DNA of 64,000 nt from Nonomuraea basaltis. GTDB taxonomy: Bacteria > Actinomycetota > Actinomycetes > Streptosporangiales > Streptosporangiaceae. The notes below the pieces were generated by a model. The model saw only the letters and a program-made list of their open reading frames with translations. It did no database searches and was not told the origin of the DNA. Positions within the stretch are counted from its first letter, which is position 1. Every line of letters begins with the position of its first letter. Location of the stretch: assembly GCF_005893125.1 (NCBI RefSeq), contig NZ_VCJS01000031.1, forward strand, positions 21,495 through 85,494. The letters are read 5' to 3'. The position numbers and the translations under genes were made by a program. Positions 1-8,494 of the stretch are shown one piece after another.

Positions 1-176
1 TCCTTGGCGGCGTGGTAGCCGCCGTTCTCCTTCAGGTCACCCTCTTCCCGGGCGGCCTCGATCTTCTTGGCGATGTCGACGCGCCCGGGGCCAGAGAGAT
101 ATTCGTACTCCGCCTTCAGGCGGTCGTACGCCTCCTGCGTCAGCCATGTGACGTTCTCATCGCGAGAGTCGGCCAC
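1..176 (-). CDS. greA: Transcription elongation factor GreA, N-terminal part (runs off the window)
   Basis: The 58 visible residues read as the N-terminal coiled coil of GreA: they include ENVTWLTQEAYDRLKAEYEYL and end in EEGDLKENGGYHAAKE, the family's acidic tip segment. GreA enters the secondary channel of RNA polymerase and stimulates cleavage of backtracked transcripts. The start is a GTG at 176, preceded by AAGGAGA about six bases upstream. The C-terminal FKBP-like domain lies outside the window. The roughly 110 bp upstream of the start are AT-richer than the surroundings and presumably hold the promoter, but I cannot assign boxes with confidence. Confidence 0.95.
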   Translation of the reverse strand, partial: MADSRDENVTWLTQEAYDRLKAEYEYLSGPGRVDIAKKIEAAREEGDLKENGGYHAAK

Positions 177-284
177 GGGTTCTCCTTGCTTGCCTAGGGG
201 GCCCTGAGATCACTTGAGGTTTCCAACGGTTGAATTGCGAAAGGCTAACAACTTAACCGCTCGAACGCTTCCCCAAATGTCTCA

Positions 285-704
285 CTATACGAGATTGCAG
301 TACTGGATGTGGACGGAAGTGGCCTGACCACTGGTGTCGAGGCTTTCCTTGAGCTGCTTACTACCCTCACCAGCCGGGATTCTTACTTCCTTGCTGCCCA
401 CTTCCGCGTGGTTGACGTCCAGAGCCCTGATGCGGCAGACAGCCACCCTATCGTCTGCCTTGTACACCTCAAAGGTGATCTCGGCCCGTGTCGGGCCCTC
501 GACGCTGAACGTCACCACCTGCGACGGCGCCTCCGAGCCACCGGCCGTCATCGACCACATCACGTAACCCCAGCCGCCGGCGATGATGGCCACCAGCACG
601 CCGATCACGACGTGGACGACGAGCCTGCCGCCGCGTCTGGGACGGTCGGGCAAGTCGTCGGGTGTGCCGAGAACGGGTCCGTTCTCGACATCTCTGGTGA
701 CCAT
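285..704 (-). CDS. DUF4307 family single-pass membrane protein
   Basis: A 139-residue protein with a short cytoplasmic N-terminus (basic RPRRGGR), one transmembrane helix at about residues 28-50, and an extracytoplasmic beta-rich domain. This matches the actinobacterial DUF4307 family, whose function is unknown. Two cysteines (in VCRIRAL and near the C-terminal IQYCNLV) could form a disulfide outside the cell. I chose the ATG at 704 because GGGAGA lies seven bases upstream; a longer reading from 722 adds six residues and has no better site. It is divergent from mca and lies downstream of greA on the same strand, an arrangement common in actinomycetes. Confidence 0.85.
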   Translation of the reverse strand: MVTRDVENGPVLGTPDDLPDRPRRGGRLVVHVVIGVLVAIIAGGWGYVMWSMTAGGSEAPSQVVTFSVEGPTRAEITFEVYKADDRVAVCRIRALDVNHAEVGSKEVRIPAGEGSKQLKESLDTSGQATSVHIQYCNLV

Positions 705-840
705 GGCGGAATCTCCCTGCACTCCCTCGGCGTTATCCGAGACAATTGTCGCCCGCGGGGGGCCCGGTACAAGACCTGACCCTCACGACCGCCCGCAGAC
801 AAAGCTAAGTGACCCGCCCGACTGAGGAGACATCGAGCCC

Positions 841-1725
841 GTGAGTGCACCGCTGAGGCTGATGGCCGTCCACGCCCACCCCGACGACGAGTCGAGCAAG
901 GGCGCCGCGACGATGGCGCGTTATGTGCGTGAAGGCGTGGAAGTGCTGGTCTGTACCCTCACGGGCGGTGAGCGCGGATCCGTGCTCAACCCGAAGATGG
1001 ACCGGCCGGAGATCGTTGCCAACATCGCGGAGGTGCGCAAGGCCGAGATGGACCGGGCGCGCGAGATCCTCGACGTCGAGCAGCGGTTCATGGGCTTCAT
1101 CGACTCCGGCCTGCCGGAGAACGAGGACGAGGAGCTGCCGGAGGGCTGCTTCGCCCTGCAGAAGCTTGAGGACGCCTCCGCGCCGCTGGTGGCGGCCGTG
1201 CGCGAGTTCAGGCCGCACGTCATCATCACGTACGACGACGACGGCGGCTACCCGCACCCCGACCACATCATGACCAACAAGGTGTCCGTCGAGGCGTTCG
1301 AGGCGGCCGGCGACCCCGACCGCTACCCGGGCACCGGTGACCCGTGGCAGCCGCTGAAGCTCTACTACCAGATGGGCTTCACCAAGGAGCGTTTCGAGGC
1401 GCTGCACGAGGCGATGACCGAGCGCGGCCTCGGCTCCCCGTACGCCGACTGGATCTCCCGCTGGGAGGACCGCCCGGCGAAGTGGCCGGTGACCACGCGG
1501 GTGCCGTGCGGCGACTACTTCCACATCCGCGACGAGGCGCTGAAGGCGCACGCCACCCAGGTCGACCCCGACAGCTGGTGGTTCGTCTGCCCGCGCGAGC
1601 TGCAGCAGGAGATCTGGCCGACCGAGGACTACCACCTGGCGCGCTCGCTGGTGGACACCGAGCTGCCCGAGGACGACCTGTTCGCGGGCATCCACGCCGA
1701 GGACGTCTCCCCCGCCTGCCCCTGA
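841..1725 (+). CDS. mca: Mycothiol S-conjugate amidase
   Basis: 294 residues of the PIG-L / LmbE zinc deacetylase family. The N-terminus has AHPDDE (His13, Asp16) and a later HPDH (residues 139-142), which supply the zinc ligands. Mca cleaves the glucosaminyl-inositol to cysteine amide bond of mycothiol S-conjugates, releasing mercapturic acids for export, so it acts in cytosolic detoxification. The length and the absence of MshB-like features favour Mca over the deacetylase MshB; I judge this from overall resemblance. The GTG start is preceded by TGAGGAGA. A small membrane protein and a GNAT protein follow on the same strand with little spacing, suggesting one transcript. Confidence 0.93.
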   Translation: MSAPLRLMAVHAHPDDESSKGAATMARYVREGVEVLVCTLTGGERGSVLNPKMDRPEIVANIAEVRKAEMDRAREILDVEQRFMGFIDSGLPENEDEELPEGCFALQKLEDASAPLVAAVREFRPHVIITYDDDGGYPHPDHIMTNKVSVEAFEAAGDPDRYPGTGDPWQPLKLYYQMGFTKERFEALHEAMTERGLGSPYADWISRWEDRPAKWPVTTRVPCGDYFHIRDEALKAHATQVDPDSWWFVCPRELQQEIWPTEDYHLARSLVDTELPEDDLFAGIHAEDVSPACP

Positions 1726-1759
1726 CCGGACCACGGGGGCCCGGTGGCACACTGGAAGT

Positions 1760-1924
1760 GTGACCCTTCTAGCAGCTGGTGATGTAAGTCCGGGTTTGCT
1801 GGGCTTCGTCGTCGTCGCCCTCATCGGGGTGGCCCTGTATATGCTGATCAAGTCGATGAACAAGCAGATGTCGAAGATCCAGGTGCCGCACGAGCGCGAC
1901 GTGGACGACAAGAAAGCCGAGTAG
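1760..1924 (+). CDS. Small single-pass membrane protein downstream of mca
   Basis: 54 codons: a short N-terminus, one hydrophobic helix (about residues 13-32, LLGFVVVALIGVALYML) and a charged cytoplasmic tail rich in Lys and Asp. Its stop codon abuts the ATG of the following GNAT gene (TAGATG). No clear Shine-Dalgarno site lies in front of the GTG at 1760. CACACT ends six bases before it, a spacing seen at other apparently leaderless starts here, so a leaderless transcript is possible. Function unknown; small membrane proteins next to mca recur in actinomycetes. The exact start is uncertain. Confidence 0.7.
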   Translation: MTLLAAGDVSPGLLGFVVVALIGVALYMLIKSMNKQMSKIQVPHERDVDDKKAE

Positions 1925-2206
1925 ATGACGATCGACTTAGTCGACAACTCGACGGAGAGCCGCTTCGAGGTTCTCGTAGACGGCAAGGTCGCCGGGTTCG
2001 CCGAATATCGCCTGCTGCCTGCCAAGATCGTCTTCACGCACACCGAGGTGCTGCCCGCGTACGAGGGGCAGGGGCTGGCGAGCAAGCTGGTCGGGCACGC
2101 GCTGCGCGCGAGCGCCGACACCGGTCTGCGGGTCGTGCCGCTCTGCCCCTACGTGGCGAAATACATCGATCGCCACCCGGAGTTCAAGGAGCTCGTGGAC
2201 GCCTGA
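1925..2206 (+). CDS. Small GNAT-fold N-acetyltransferase (PF14542-like)
   Basis: 93 residues, the size of the minimal GCN5-related acetyltransferase family that includes human NATD1 and E. coli YidJ-like proteins. The acetyl-CoA loop is visible as YEGQGLASKLV (Q-x-x-G-x-G/A type), followed by a Cys-Pro-Tyr segment (LCPYVAKYI) typical of this subfamily. Substrate unknown. The start ATG directly follows the stop of the preceding small gene. Codon 5 is the rare leucine codon TTA (1937-1939), which in streptomycetes makes translation depend on the bldA tRNA. It ends one base before the convergent gene's stop. Confidence 0.85.
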   Translation: MTIDLVDNSTESRFEVLVDGKVAGFAEYRLLPAKIVFTHTEVLPAYEGQGLASKLVGHALRASADTGLRVVPLCPYVAKYIDRHPEFKELVDA

Positions 2207-3355
2207 TCACTCAGGAGCCGACGACCAGGCCAGCTCCAGCGCCTTCGGCAGCCCCCACCAGCCCAGCGGCGTGAGCACCTCGTCCTCGTCCACGATGCCG
2301 AGATAGGCCCACAGCGCCACCACGGACTCGAACAGTCCCTCGGTGGCGTCCAGGTCGTCCTCGTCCTGCTCGTCGATGTCGATGTCCTCGGACTCGGCGA
2401 TGAGCCGCGCCATCCGCTCCGGCGAGGCCAGCACCCCTGGGCCCATCCTGGTCAGCGCCGCCACGCCGGCCAGCCAGTCGGCGTGCTGGATCGCGCAGAG
2501 GTTGGCCAGCGCCGCGTCCTCCACGCTCAGGTCCCCGTCCAGGTCGGCGAACTCCTGCAGCACGTCACCGCTCTCCGACAGGTCGGAGACCGGCCCCGCG
2601 ATGCCGGCCGCCACCGCCAGCCACAGCTGCCGGTCGTCGTCGGGCATCGGCCGCTCGTCGAACCCGGCGCAGGCCCGCAGCACGTTGGCGGGGTAGCCGG
2701 GCAGCGCCAGCAGCGCGCGCAGGCGGGCCCCGGCCGTCTCCAGCTCGGCGGCGGGCAGCTCGGGCTGCTTCGGCAGCCCGCTGACGATGCGCCGCAGCTC
2801 GGCCAGCGCGAACGCCTCCTCCTCGTCCCACGCCGCGAACAGCTCCTCGTCCTGCTCATCGCTCACCACGTGGCCGGGCACCCGTCCGTCGGGCAGCGGC
2901 GTGCTGAGCCAGCGCTCCTGCAGATCCTCGTACGCCCTGCGCGCCTCCCGGTCGCCGGCCGTCAGCGCGTCCGGGTCGATCTCCCCGGAGGCGACCCGTT
3001 CCTCCAGGTAGGCGACCAGGCGGGCGAACATCTCCGCGGCCACCGGCCCGCGCTCGTCCTCCTCCGGCCAGACGAAGTAGCTGGGCGTCATGAGGATCGG
3101 CTCGGTGCCCGTGGACTCGACCCAGCGCTGCACGTCGCCGACCGTGGCGACGCCCGACTCGATGGAGCTGAGCGTCGCCTTGGCGGAGTCCCAGAACGGG
3201 AGCGACAGCGGGTTGCCGGCCGACATCATCGCGCGCCGCAGGTCGGGCAGCGCCACCAGCGCCACGCCCGAGGGCACGGCGAGCAGGGCCCTGGCCACGT
3301 CCCTCCGTGTGAGGGCGGTCGCCGGGCGGCCGGCGTGGGCGCAGACGAAGTCCAT
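2207..3355 (-). CDS. Hypothetical acidic protein, function not recognised
   Basis: About 382 residues, soluble, with no signal peptide or membrane segment, and strongly acidic with an Asp/Glu-rich stretch near residues 325-345 (DIDIDEQDEDDLDATEG). I see no catalytic motif. A recurring SP-L-P-DG pattern and several Trp residues suggest an all-helical domain. The ATG at 3355 is preferred over the GTG at 3361 because GGAG lies seven bases before the ATG and only one before the GTG. It is convergent with the GNAT gene and divergent from yyaL-like. Proteins of this kind in actinomycetes are annotated only as hypothetical. Confidence 0.7.
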   Translation of the reverse strand: MDFVCAHAGRPATALTRRDVARALLAVPSGVALVALPDLRRAMMSAGNPLSLPFWDSAKATLSSIESGVATVGDVQRWVESTGTEPILMTPSYFVWPEEDERGPVAAEMFARLVAYLEERVASGEIDPDALTAGDREARRAYEDLQERWLSTPLPDGRVPGHVVSDEQDEELFAAWDEEEAFALAELRRIVSGLPKQPELPAAELETAGARLRALLALPGYPANVLRACAGFDERPMPDDDRQLWLAVAAGIAGPVSDLSESGDVLQEFADLDGDLSVEDAALANLCAIQHADWLAGVAALTRMGPGVLASPERMARLIAESEDIDIDEQDEDDLDATEGLFESVVALWAYLGIVDEDEVLTPLGWWGLPKALELAWSSAPE

Positions 3356-3603
3356 ATCCACGCTCCGTAACCTACGCCGTCCCGACCTTCCGAGTCAGCT
3401 GAAGAATCCGTGGATCCCTCCAGCGCCCAGCCCTACCGGCCACGTGGCGGCGCGCACACGACTCGGCCACGGGGGCGGCGGCACCCGCACACAGCCCCTC
3501 GGGCGATGCACCCGCGGGCGGGGCATGGAGCCGCAGCAGGGCGGAAGCAGCTGGTCAGAAGCACAGGAGCCAGGGCGGATTAGGCTGAAGCGAGGAGGTC
3601 ATG

Positions 3604-5604
3604 ATGAACCGCTTGAAAGACGCCACCAGCCCCTACCTGCTGCAGCACGCCAGCAACCCGGTGGACTGGCACCCGTGGGGCGAGGATGCGTTCGCGGAGG
3701 CCCGGCGCCGCGACGTGCCGCTGCTCATCAGCGTGGGCTATTCAGCGTGCCACTGGTGTCACGTCATGGCCCATGAGAGCTTCGAGGACACCGACACCGC
3801 GCGCCTCATGAACGAGCACTTCGTCAACGTCAAGGTCGATCGCGAGGAGCGGCCCGACGTGGACGCCGTCTACATGGGCGCCACGCAGGCCATGACGCAC
3901 CAGGGCGGCTGGCCCATGACGGTGTTCGCGACGCCCGAGGGCCACCCGTTCTACTGCGGCACCTACTTCCCGCGCCCCAACTTCCAGCGCCTGCTCACCG
4001 AGGTCCACAGGGTGTGGACGGGCGACAGGGAGTCCGTGCTGAAGCAGGGCGCGAAGGTGGTCGAGGCGCTCAACACGCACACCACGCTGCCCAGCGGCGC
4101 CCTGCCCGGCGAGGAGACGCTGGCGCAGGCCGTAGAGAATCTGCGGGAGTCGTACGACCCCGTGAACGGCGGGTTCGGCGGCGCGCCCAAGTTCCCGCCG
4201 TCCATGGTGCTGGAGTTCCTGCTGCGGTCCGGCGAGCGCGAGATGAGCGGTAAGACGCTCGGGTCGATGGCCCGCGGCGGCATGTACGACCAGCTCGGCG
4301 GCGGGTTCGCCCGCTACAGCGTTGACCCGGAGTGGGTCGTGCCGCACTTCGAGAAGATGTTGTACGACAACGCGCTGCTGCTGCGGGTCTACACGCACTG
4401 GTGGAAGGCGGGCGGCGGCGAGCTGGCGCGGCGGGTGGCGCTGGAGACGGCGGACTGGCTGCTGCGCGAGATGCGTACCCCCGAGGGCGGGTTCGCCTCG
4501 GCGCTGGACGCGGACAGCGAGGGCGTGGAGGGCAAGTTCTACGTCTGGGCGCCCGAGCAGCTCCGCGAGGTGCTCGGCGAGGACGACGGCCGGTGGGCGG
4601 CCGGGCTCTTCGAGGTCACCGGCACGTTCGAGCACGGCACGTCCGTGCTGCAGCTCCTGCGCGACCCCGAGGACGCCGAGCGCTACGCGAGCGTCCGAGA
4701 GCGGCTGTTCGCCGCCAGGGAGCAGCGGGTACGTCCCGGGCGCGACGACAAGATCGTGGCCTCGTGGAACGGCCTGGCCATCGCGGCGCTGGCCGACACC
4801 GGCGTGGCGTTCGAGCGGCCCGATCTCGTGGCGGCGGCCTCGGCGGCGGCGGAGCTGCTGGCCGGCACGCACCTGGTCGACGGCAGGCTGCTGCGCACGT
4901 CGCGGGACGGCCGGGCGGGCACGAACGCCGGCGTGCTGGAGGACTACGCGAACCTGGCGGAAGGGCTGATCTCGCTGTACGGCGTGACCGGCGAGGCCAG
5001 GTGGCTGCGGCTGGCGGGATCGCTGCTCGACGTCGTGCTGGACAGGTTCGCCGACAGGGCGGGCGGCTTCTACGACACGGCGGACGACGCCGAGCGACTG
5101 TTCCAGCGGCCGCAGGACCCCACGGACAACGCCACCCCCTCGGGCCAGTACGCGGCCGCGGGCGCCCTGCTCTCCTATGGCGCGCTGACCGGCTCGGCCC
5201 GGCACCGGGAGGCCGCCTACGCCGCGCTCGGCACCGTGTCCGTGCTGGCCGCGGGGCATGCCAGGTTCGCGGGGTGGGGGCTGGCCGTGGCGCGGGCCGC
5301 GCTGGACGGTCCCGTCGAGGTGGCCGTCGTCGGCCCGCCCGGTGACCCGCGCACTGCGGCGCTGCACCGGGAGGCCCTGCTGGCGGACGCGCCCGGCCTG
5401 GTGGTCGCGCTCGGGACCGGCGACTCCGGCGCCATGGGCACCTCGGGCGATCCGCTCATGCCCGGCGGCGAGGTGTTCCCTGCGCTGCTCGAAGGCCGCG
5501 GCCCGGTCGGCGACGCGCCCGCGGCCTACGTGTGCAGGGGGTTCACCTGCCGGATGCCGGTCACGACGGCCGAGGCGCTGCGGGCCGAGCTGGCGTCCCG
5601 GTAA
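3604..5604 (+). CDS. Thioredoxin-domain (DUF255 / YyaL) protein
   Basis: 666 residues. The N-terminal thioredoxin-like domain begins NRLKDATSPYLLQHASNPV and carries the family signature CHWCHVM (Cys49 and Cys52 with this start). The C-terminal two thirds form an (alpha/alpha)6-type domain related to glycoside epimerases and spermatogenesis-associated protein 20. Family members are widespread and the substrate is not established. GGAGG is five bases before the ATG at 3604; an ATG at 3601 is only two bases from it, so the second is chosen. The gene is monocistronic and ends inside a cluster of 27-bp repeats shared with the convergent PBP gene. Confidence 0.9.
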   Translation: MNRLKDATSPYLLQHASNPVDWHPWGEDAFAEARRRDVPLLISVGYSACHWCHVMAHESFEDTDTARLMNEHFVNVKVDREERPDVDAVYMGATQAMTHQGGWPMTVFATPEGHPFYCGTYFPRPNFQRLLTEVHRVWTGDRESVLKQGAKVVEALNTHTTLPSGALPGEETLAQAVENLRESYDPVNGGFGGAPKFPPSMVLEFLLRSGEREMSGKTLGSMARGGMYDQLGGGFARYSVDPEWVVPHFEKMLYDNALLLRVYTHWWKAGGGELARRVALETADWLLREMRTPEGGFASALDADSEGVEGKFYVWAPEQLREVLGEDDGRWAAGLFEVTGTFEHGTSVLQLLRDPEDAERYASVRERLFAAREQRVRPGRDDKIVASWNGLAIAALADTGVAFERPDLVAAASAAAELLAGTHLVDGRLLRTSRDGRAGTNAGVLEDYANLAEGLISLYGVTGEARWLRLAGSLLDVVLDRFADRAGGFYDTADDAERLFQRPQDPTDNATPSGQYAAAGALLSYGALTGSARHREAAYAALGTVSVLAAGHARFAGWGLAVARAALDGPVEVAVVGPPGDPRTAALHREALLADAPGLVVALGTGDSGAMGTSGDPLMPGGEVFPALLEGRGPVGDAPAAYVCRGFTCRMPVTTAEALRAELASR

Positions 5605-5682
5605 GGGCGCGTCAGCCTGCCGGAGCGATAACGGCGCGTCATGCTGACGGGCCGGTAACGGCGCGTCATGCTGACGGGCCGT
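5602..5682. repeat. Three 27-bp tandem repeats with hairpins between convergent genes
   Basis: Units at 5602-5628, 5629-5655 and 5656-5682. The second and third are nearly identical and each contains CGTCATGCTGACG, a stem of CGTCA/TGACG with a 3-base loop; the first unit is diverged. The first unit begins with the stop codon of the thioredoxin-domain gene and the last supplies the final codons and stop of the PBP gene. They probably act as a bidirectional transcription terminator; no T-run is present. Confidence 0.7.
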
Positions 5683-7786
5683 CCCGGTCGCCGGTGACCC
5701 TGGGGTCGACGTCCGGGGACGGCTGGTCGGGGGCCTGCGTGGGCGGCGGGGCGGTCTGCTCGGGCTGCTGGTCGCCACGTCCGCCGTCGTCCGGCTGCTC
5801 CGTCACGGGCGGGTCGGAGAACGGCGGCTCGCTGGGCTCGGGCTCGGACGTGTTCCACTCGTCCGGGTTCGCCGGCGGCGTGTAGTCCTGCTCGGGCACG
5901 TCCGTGTCCCGGTCCGGCGTCGAGTAGTCGGGGGTGTACCCGTACTCGGACGGCTTCGGGAACTCCTCGACCGGCTCGCCCTCCATGGCCTCGGTCATGA
6001 ACGCCCGCCAGATCTGCGCGGGCAGCTGGCCGCCGAACTGCGTGCCGTACCCGGGGATGGTGACCGTGGCGTTGTCGTCGCGGAACATGTTGACCGCCAC
6101 CGCGAGCTGCGGCGTGAACCCGTTGAACCAGACCTGTCGTGACTTGTCGGTGGTGCCCGTCTTGCCGGCCACCGGGCGGTCGTAGAGCCGGGCGGCGGTG
6201 CCGGTGCCGTACTTGACGACCTGCTGCATCGCGTACGTCGTGTCCGCTGCGGCCTGCTCGCCGATCACCTGCGTCGAGACCGCCTTGACGACGTCCTTGT
6301 GGCCGGTGCTGTCGGTGACCGACTTGACCACGTGGGCCTCCATGTGGACGCCCTTGTTGGCGAACGTGGAGAAGCCGGAGGCGTTCTGGACGGCGCTGAC
6401 CGAGGCCACGCCGAGCGGGAAGGAGACGGCGCTCTGGTGCTTCTCCAGCTGGGCGGCGGGGATTCCGGCCGACTCGGCGGTCTTGGCGACCTTGTCCAGG
6501 CCGACCTTCTGGCCGAGGTCCACGAACGCGGTGTTGACGGAGTTCTGGGTGGCGCTCACCAGGTTGATCTGCCCGTACGAGCGCCCGCTGTCGTTCGGGA
6601 TGGGCTTGGAGGCCGACGCGACGCGCAGCGGCGAGTTGCCGTCGACCCTGGTGGACAGGTCGAAGCCGTTGTCGAGGGCGGCGGCCAGCGTGTACGGCTT
6701 GAACGTCGACCCGGCCATCACCGTGGCCGAGAACGCGCTGTCGTAGTAGGCCGACTGCGAGGGGCGCCCGCCGTAGAAGGCGACGACCTCGCCGGTGCCG
6801 GGATCGACGGCGGCCAGCCCGGTGCGGACCTTCTTGGGCGTGTTCTCGGGCAGCACGTCCTTGACCGCCCGCTCGGCCGCCGCCATGAGCTTCTTGTCGA
6901 AGGTGGTGACGATCTTCAGCCCGCCGCCCTTGATGTCCTCGTCGGTGTAGCCGCGCCGGTTGAGCTCGGCGGTCACCTGCTCCAGCATGTATTGAGCCTG
7001 GCCCTTGAGCTCGAACGGCTTCTTCGGCGCCGTCAGCTCGGGGAACCGCTCGGCGGCCACCTGCTCGGGCGTCAGCGCGCCCGTCTGCCCCATCGCGTTG
7101 ATCACCGACTGCCAGCGGGCCTTGGCCGCCGCGAGGTCGGAGCCCTTGGGGTCGGCGAACCGGCTCGGCTGCTGGATCACCGCCGCGAGGTAGGCTCCCT
7201 CGGCCACGGTGAGCTTGTCGACGTCCTTGCCGAAGTAGGCGCGGGCGGCCGACTGCACACCGTTGGCGCCGCGGCCGAAGTAGATCGTGTTGAGATACTG
7301 CTCCAGCACCCAGTCCTTCGACTTGGACTGGTCGACCTTCATCGCGATGAGGATCTCTTTGAACTTGCGGGTGACGGTGCGTTCCTGGCTGAGGCCGCTG
7401 TAGTAGTTGCGGACGAGCTGCTGGGTGATGGTCGAGCCGCCCTGGAGCTGCGCCCCGGTGACGGTGGACCAGACGGCCCGCGCGGTGCCCTTGGCCGAGA
7501 CGCCGGCGTCCTCGTAGAACGAGCGGTTCTCCGCCGCGATGACGGCCTGGCGCACGTGCTCGGGCACCGTGGCCAGTTTGACGAGCTTGCGGTCGATGCC
7601 CTGCCGGGCCAGCACGCTCTTGCCGTCCCGGTAGTAGATCACCGAGCCCTGCGCGGTGGCCTCTTTCTGGGTGCTGTCGGGAATGGGAGTCATGGCCCAC
7701 GCGATCGCGAAAAGGCCTGCCAGCACGGCGATTCCGGCGCCACAAGAAATCAGCAGAAGTCGGAGAATCCGCCGCCGCTTCTTCAT
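5666..7786 (-). CDS. Class A penicillin-binding protein (transglycosylase/transpeptidase)
   Basis: 706 residues. It has a basic N-terminus (MKKRRR), a transmembrane anchor at about residues 8-32, and a GT51 transglycosylase domain with the catalytic Glu86 in AAENRSFYEDAG and GGSTITQQL. The transpeptidase domain shows STFK (360-363), SVN (416-418) and KTG (542-544), all intact. The last 95 residues are a Pro/Glu/Asp-rich tail. It polymerises and cross-links peptidoglycan at the outer face of the membrane. The usual EDRxFYxHxG motif is here ENRSFYEDAG. The ATG at 7786 follows GGGAAAGGG; a TTG at 7840 would only add a Gly/Arg-rich extension, so it is rejected. Confidence 0.93.
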   Translation of the reverse strand: MKKRRRILRLLLISCGAGIAVLAGLFAIAWAMTPIPDSTQKEATAQGSVIYYRDGKSVLARQGIDRKLVKLATVPEHVRQAVIAAENRSFYEDAGVSAKGTARAVWSTVTGAQLQGGSTITQQLVRNYYSGLSQERTVTRKFKEILIAMKVDQSKSKDWVLEQYLNTIYFGRGANGVQSAARAYFGKDVDKLTVAEGAYLAAVIQQPSRFADPKGSDLAAAKARWQSVINAMGQTGALTPEQVAAERFPELTAPKKPFELKGQAQYMLEQVTAELNRRGYTDEDIKGGGLKIVTTFDKKLMAAAERAVKDVLPENTPKKVRTGLAAVDPGTGEVVAFYGGRPSQSAYYDSAFSATVMAGSTFKPYTLAAALDNGFDLSTRVDGNSPLRVASASKPIPNDSGRSYGQINLVSATQNSVNTAFVDLGQKVGLDKVAKTAESAGIPAAQLEKHQSAVSFPLGVASVSAVQNASGFSTFANKGVHMEAHVVKSVTDSTGHKDVVKAVSTQVIGEQAAADTTYAMQQVVKYGTGTAARLYDRPVAGKTGTTDKSRQVWFNGFTPQLAVAVNMFRDDNATVTIPGYGTQFGGQLPAQIWRAFMTEAMEGEPVEEFPKPSEYGYTPDYSTPDRDTDVPEQDYTPPANPDEWNTSEPEPSEPPFSDPPVTEQPDDGGRGDQQPEQTAPPPTQAPDQPSPDVDPRVTGDRDGPSA

Positions 7787-7905
7787 CCCTTTCCCACCAC
7801 CGCTCCGCACCCTCGACCCCCCTCGGCAAGCGCTGCCCAACCTCCGCGAGCTGGGCGAATGCCAAGGCTAAACGATCGATGACGGTGCCTCGTCCCCTTG
7901 CGATA

Positions 7906-8391
7906 CTACGACGGCCGTCCCTCGCGACGCGGAACATCGGCGACCAACGGCAGCACTCGGTAGGGAACCGGGGTGTCCAGGGCGATGATCGAATTAGTCC
8001 TGAGTACGCCCTGAACCTCGACGATCTGGTCGATAACCCGCTGCAGATCGGCGTTCGTCCGGGCCACCACGCGGCAGAGCAGGTCGCTGTCGCCGGTGAT
8101 GGTGTGCACCTCCAGCACCTCGGGGATGCGGGCGAGCCGGTCCGCCACCGGATCGTGCCCGGCGACCTGCCTGATCTCCATGGTGACGAACGCGGTGACG
8201 TCGTAGCCGAGTGCCGCGGGCGACACGTCGGGCCCGAACCCGGTGATCACTCCCCGGACGGTCAGCCGGTCGAGCCTGGCCTGTGCGGTGCCGCGCGCCA
8301 CGCCGAGCCGGCGCGAGCACTCCAGCACGCCCAGGCGGGGCTCCGCGGCCAGGAGGGCGATCAGCCGGGCGTCGAGATCGTCGATCGTCAT
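7906..8391 (-). CDS. Lrp/AsnC family transcriptional regulator
   Basis: 161 residues: an N-terminal winged helix-turn-helix (DDLDARLIALLAAEPRLGV through VARGTAQARLDRL) and a C-terminal RAM ligand-binding domain (about residues 75-150, ending TPVPYRVLPLV). Such regulators bind amino acids or their keto acids as octamers or dimers. It is transcribed divergently from 4-hydroxyphenylpyruvate dioxygenase with 103 bp between starts, so tyrosine/phenylalanine catabolism is its likely target. The ATG at 8391 has no convincing Shine-Dalgarno site; TAATCC lies eight bases upstream and the message may be leaderless. Confidence 0.88.
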   Translation of the reverse strand: MTIDDLDARLIALLAAEPRLGVLECSRRLGVARGTAQARLDRLTVRGVITGFGPDVSPAALGYDVTAFVTMEIRQVAGHDPVADRLARIPEVLEVHTITGDSDLLCRVVARTNADLQRVIDQIVEVQGVLRTNSIIALDTPVPYRVLPLVADVPRREGRPS

Positions 8392-8450
8392 GCTGTACAG
8401 GATTACCCGACTTTCCCCGAGATGACTAGGCAGGTTGTGCACTCCTCAAG

Positions 8451-8470
8451 GTAACTCTTGCGCAAGTCGT
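8451..8470. promoter_or_regulatory. Possible Lrp operator: palindrome between the regulator and hppD
   Basis: The 10-bp perfect palindrome CTTGCGCAAG (8457-8466) lies in the 103-bp divergent spacer, 29 bp before the hppD start. Its embedded TTGCGC could also serve as a -35 box. Assignment to the adjacent Lrp-type regulator is inference from position. Confidence 0.35.
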
Positions 8471-8494
8471 CTAGAGAAATCGAGAGTTAGAGGT

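Noticed and set aside
12..197. A plus-strand small gene at the window start
   Set aside because: It is the antisense of the greA N-terminus, which has a ribosome site and clear homology.
5526..7937. A minus-strand frame of 803 codons over the PBP gene
   Set aside because: It lies in another frame of the same strand as the PBP and has Arg/Gly-rich shadow composition; the PBP frame carries all catalytic motifs.
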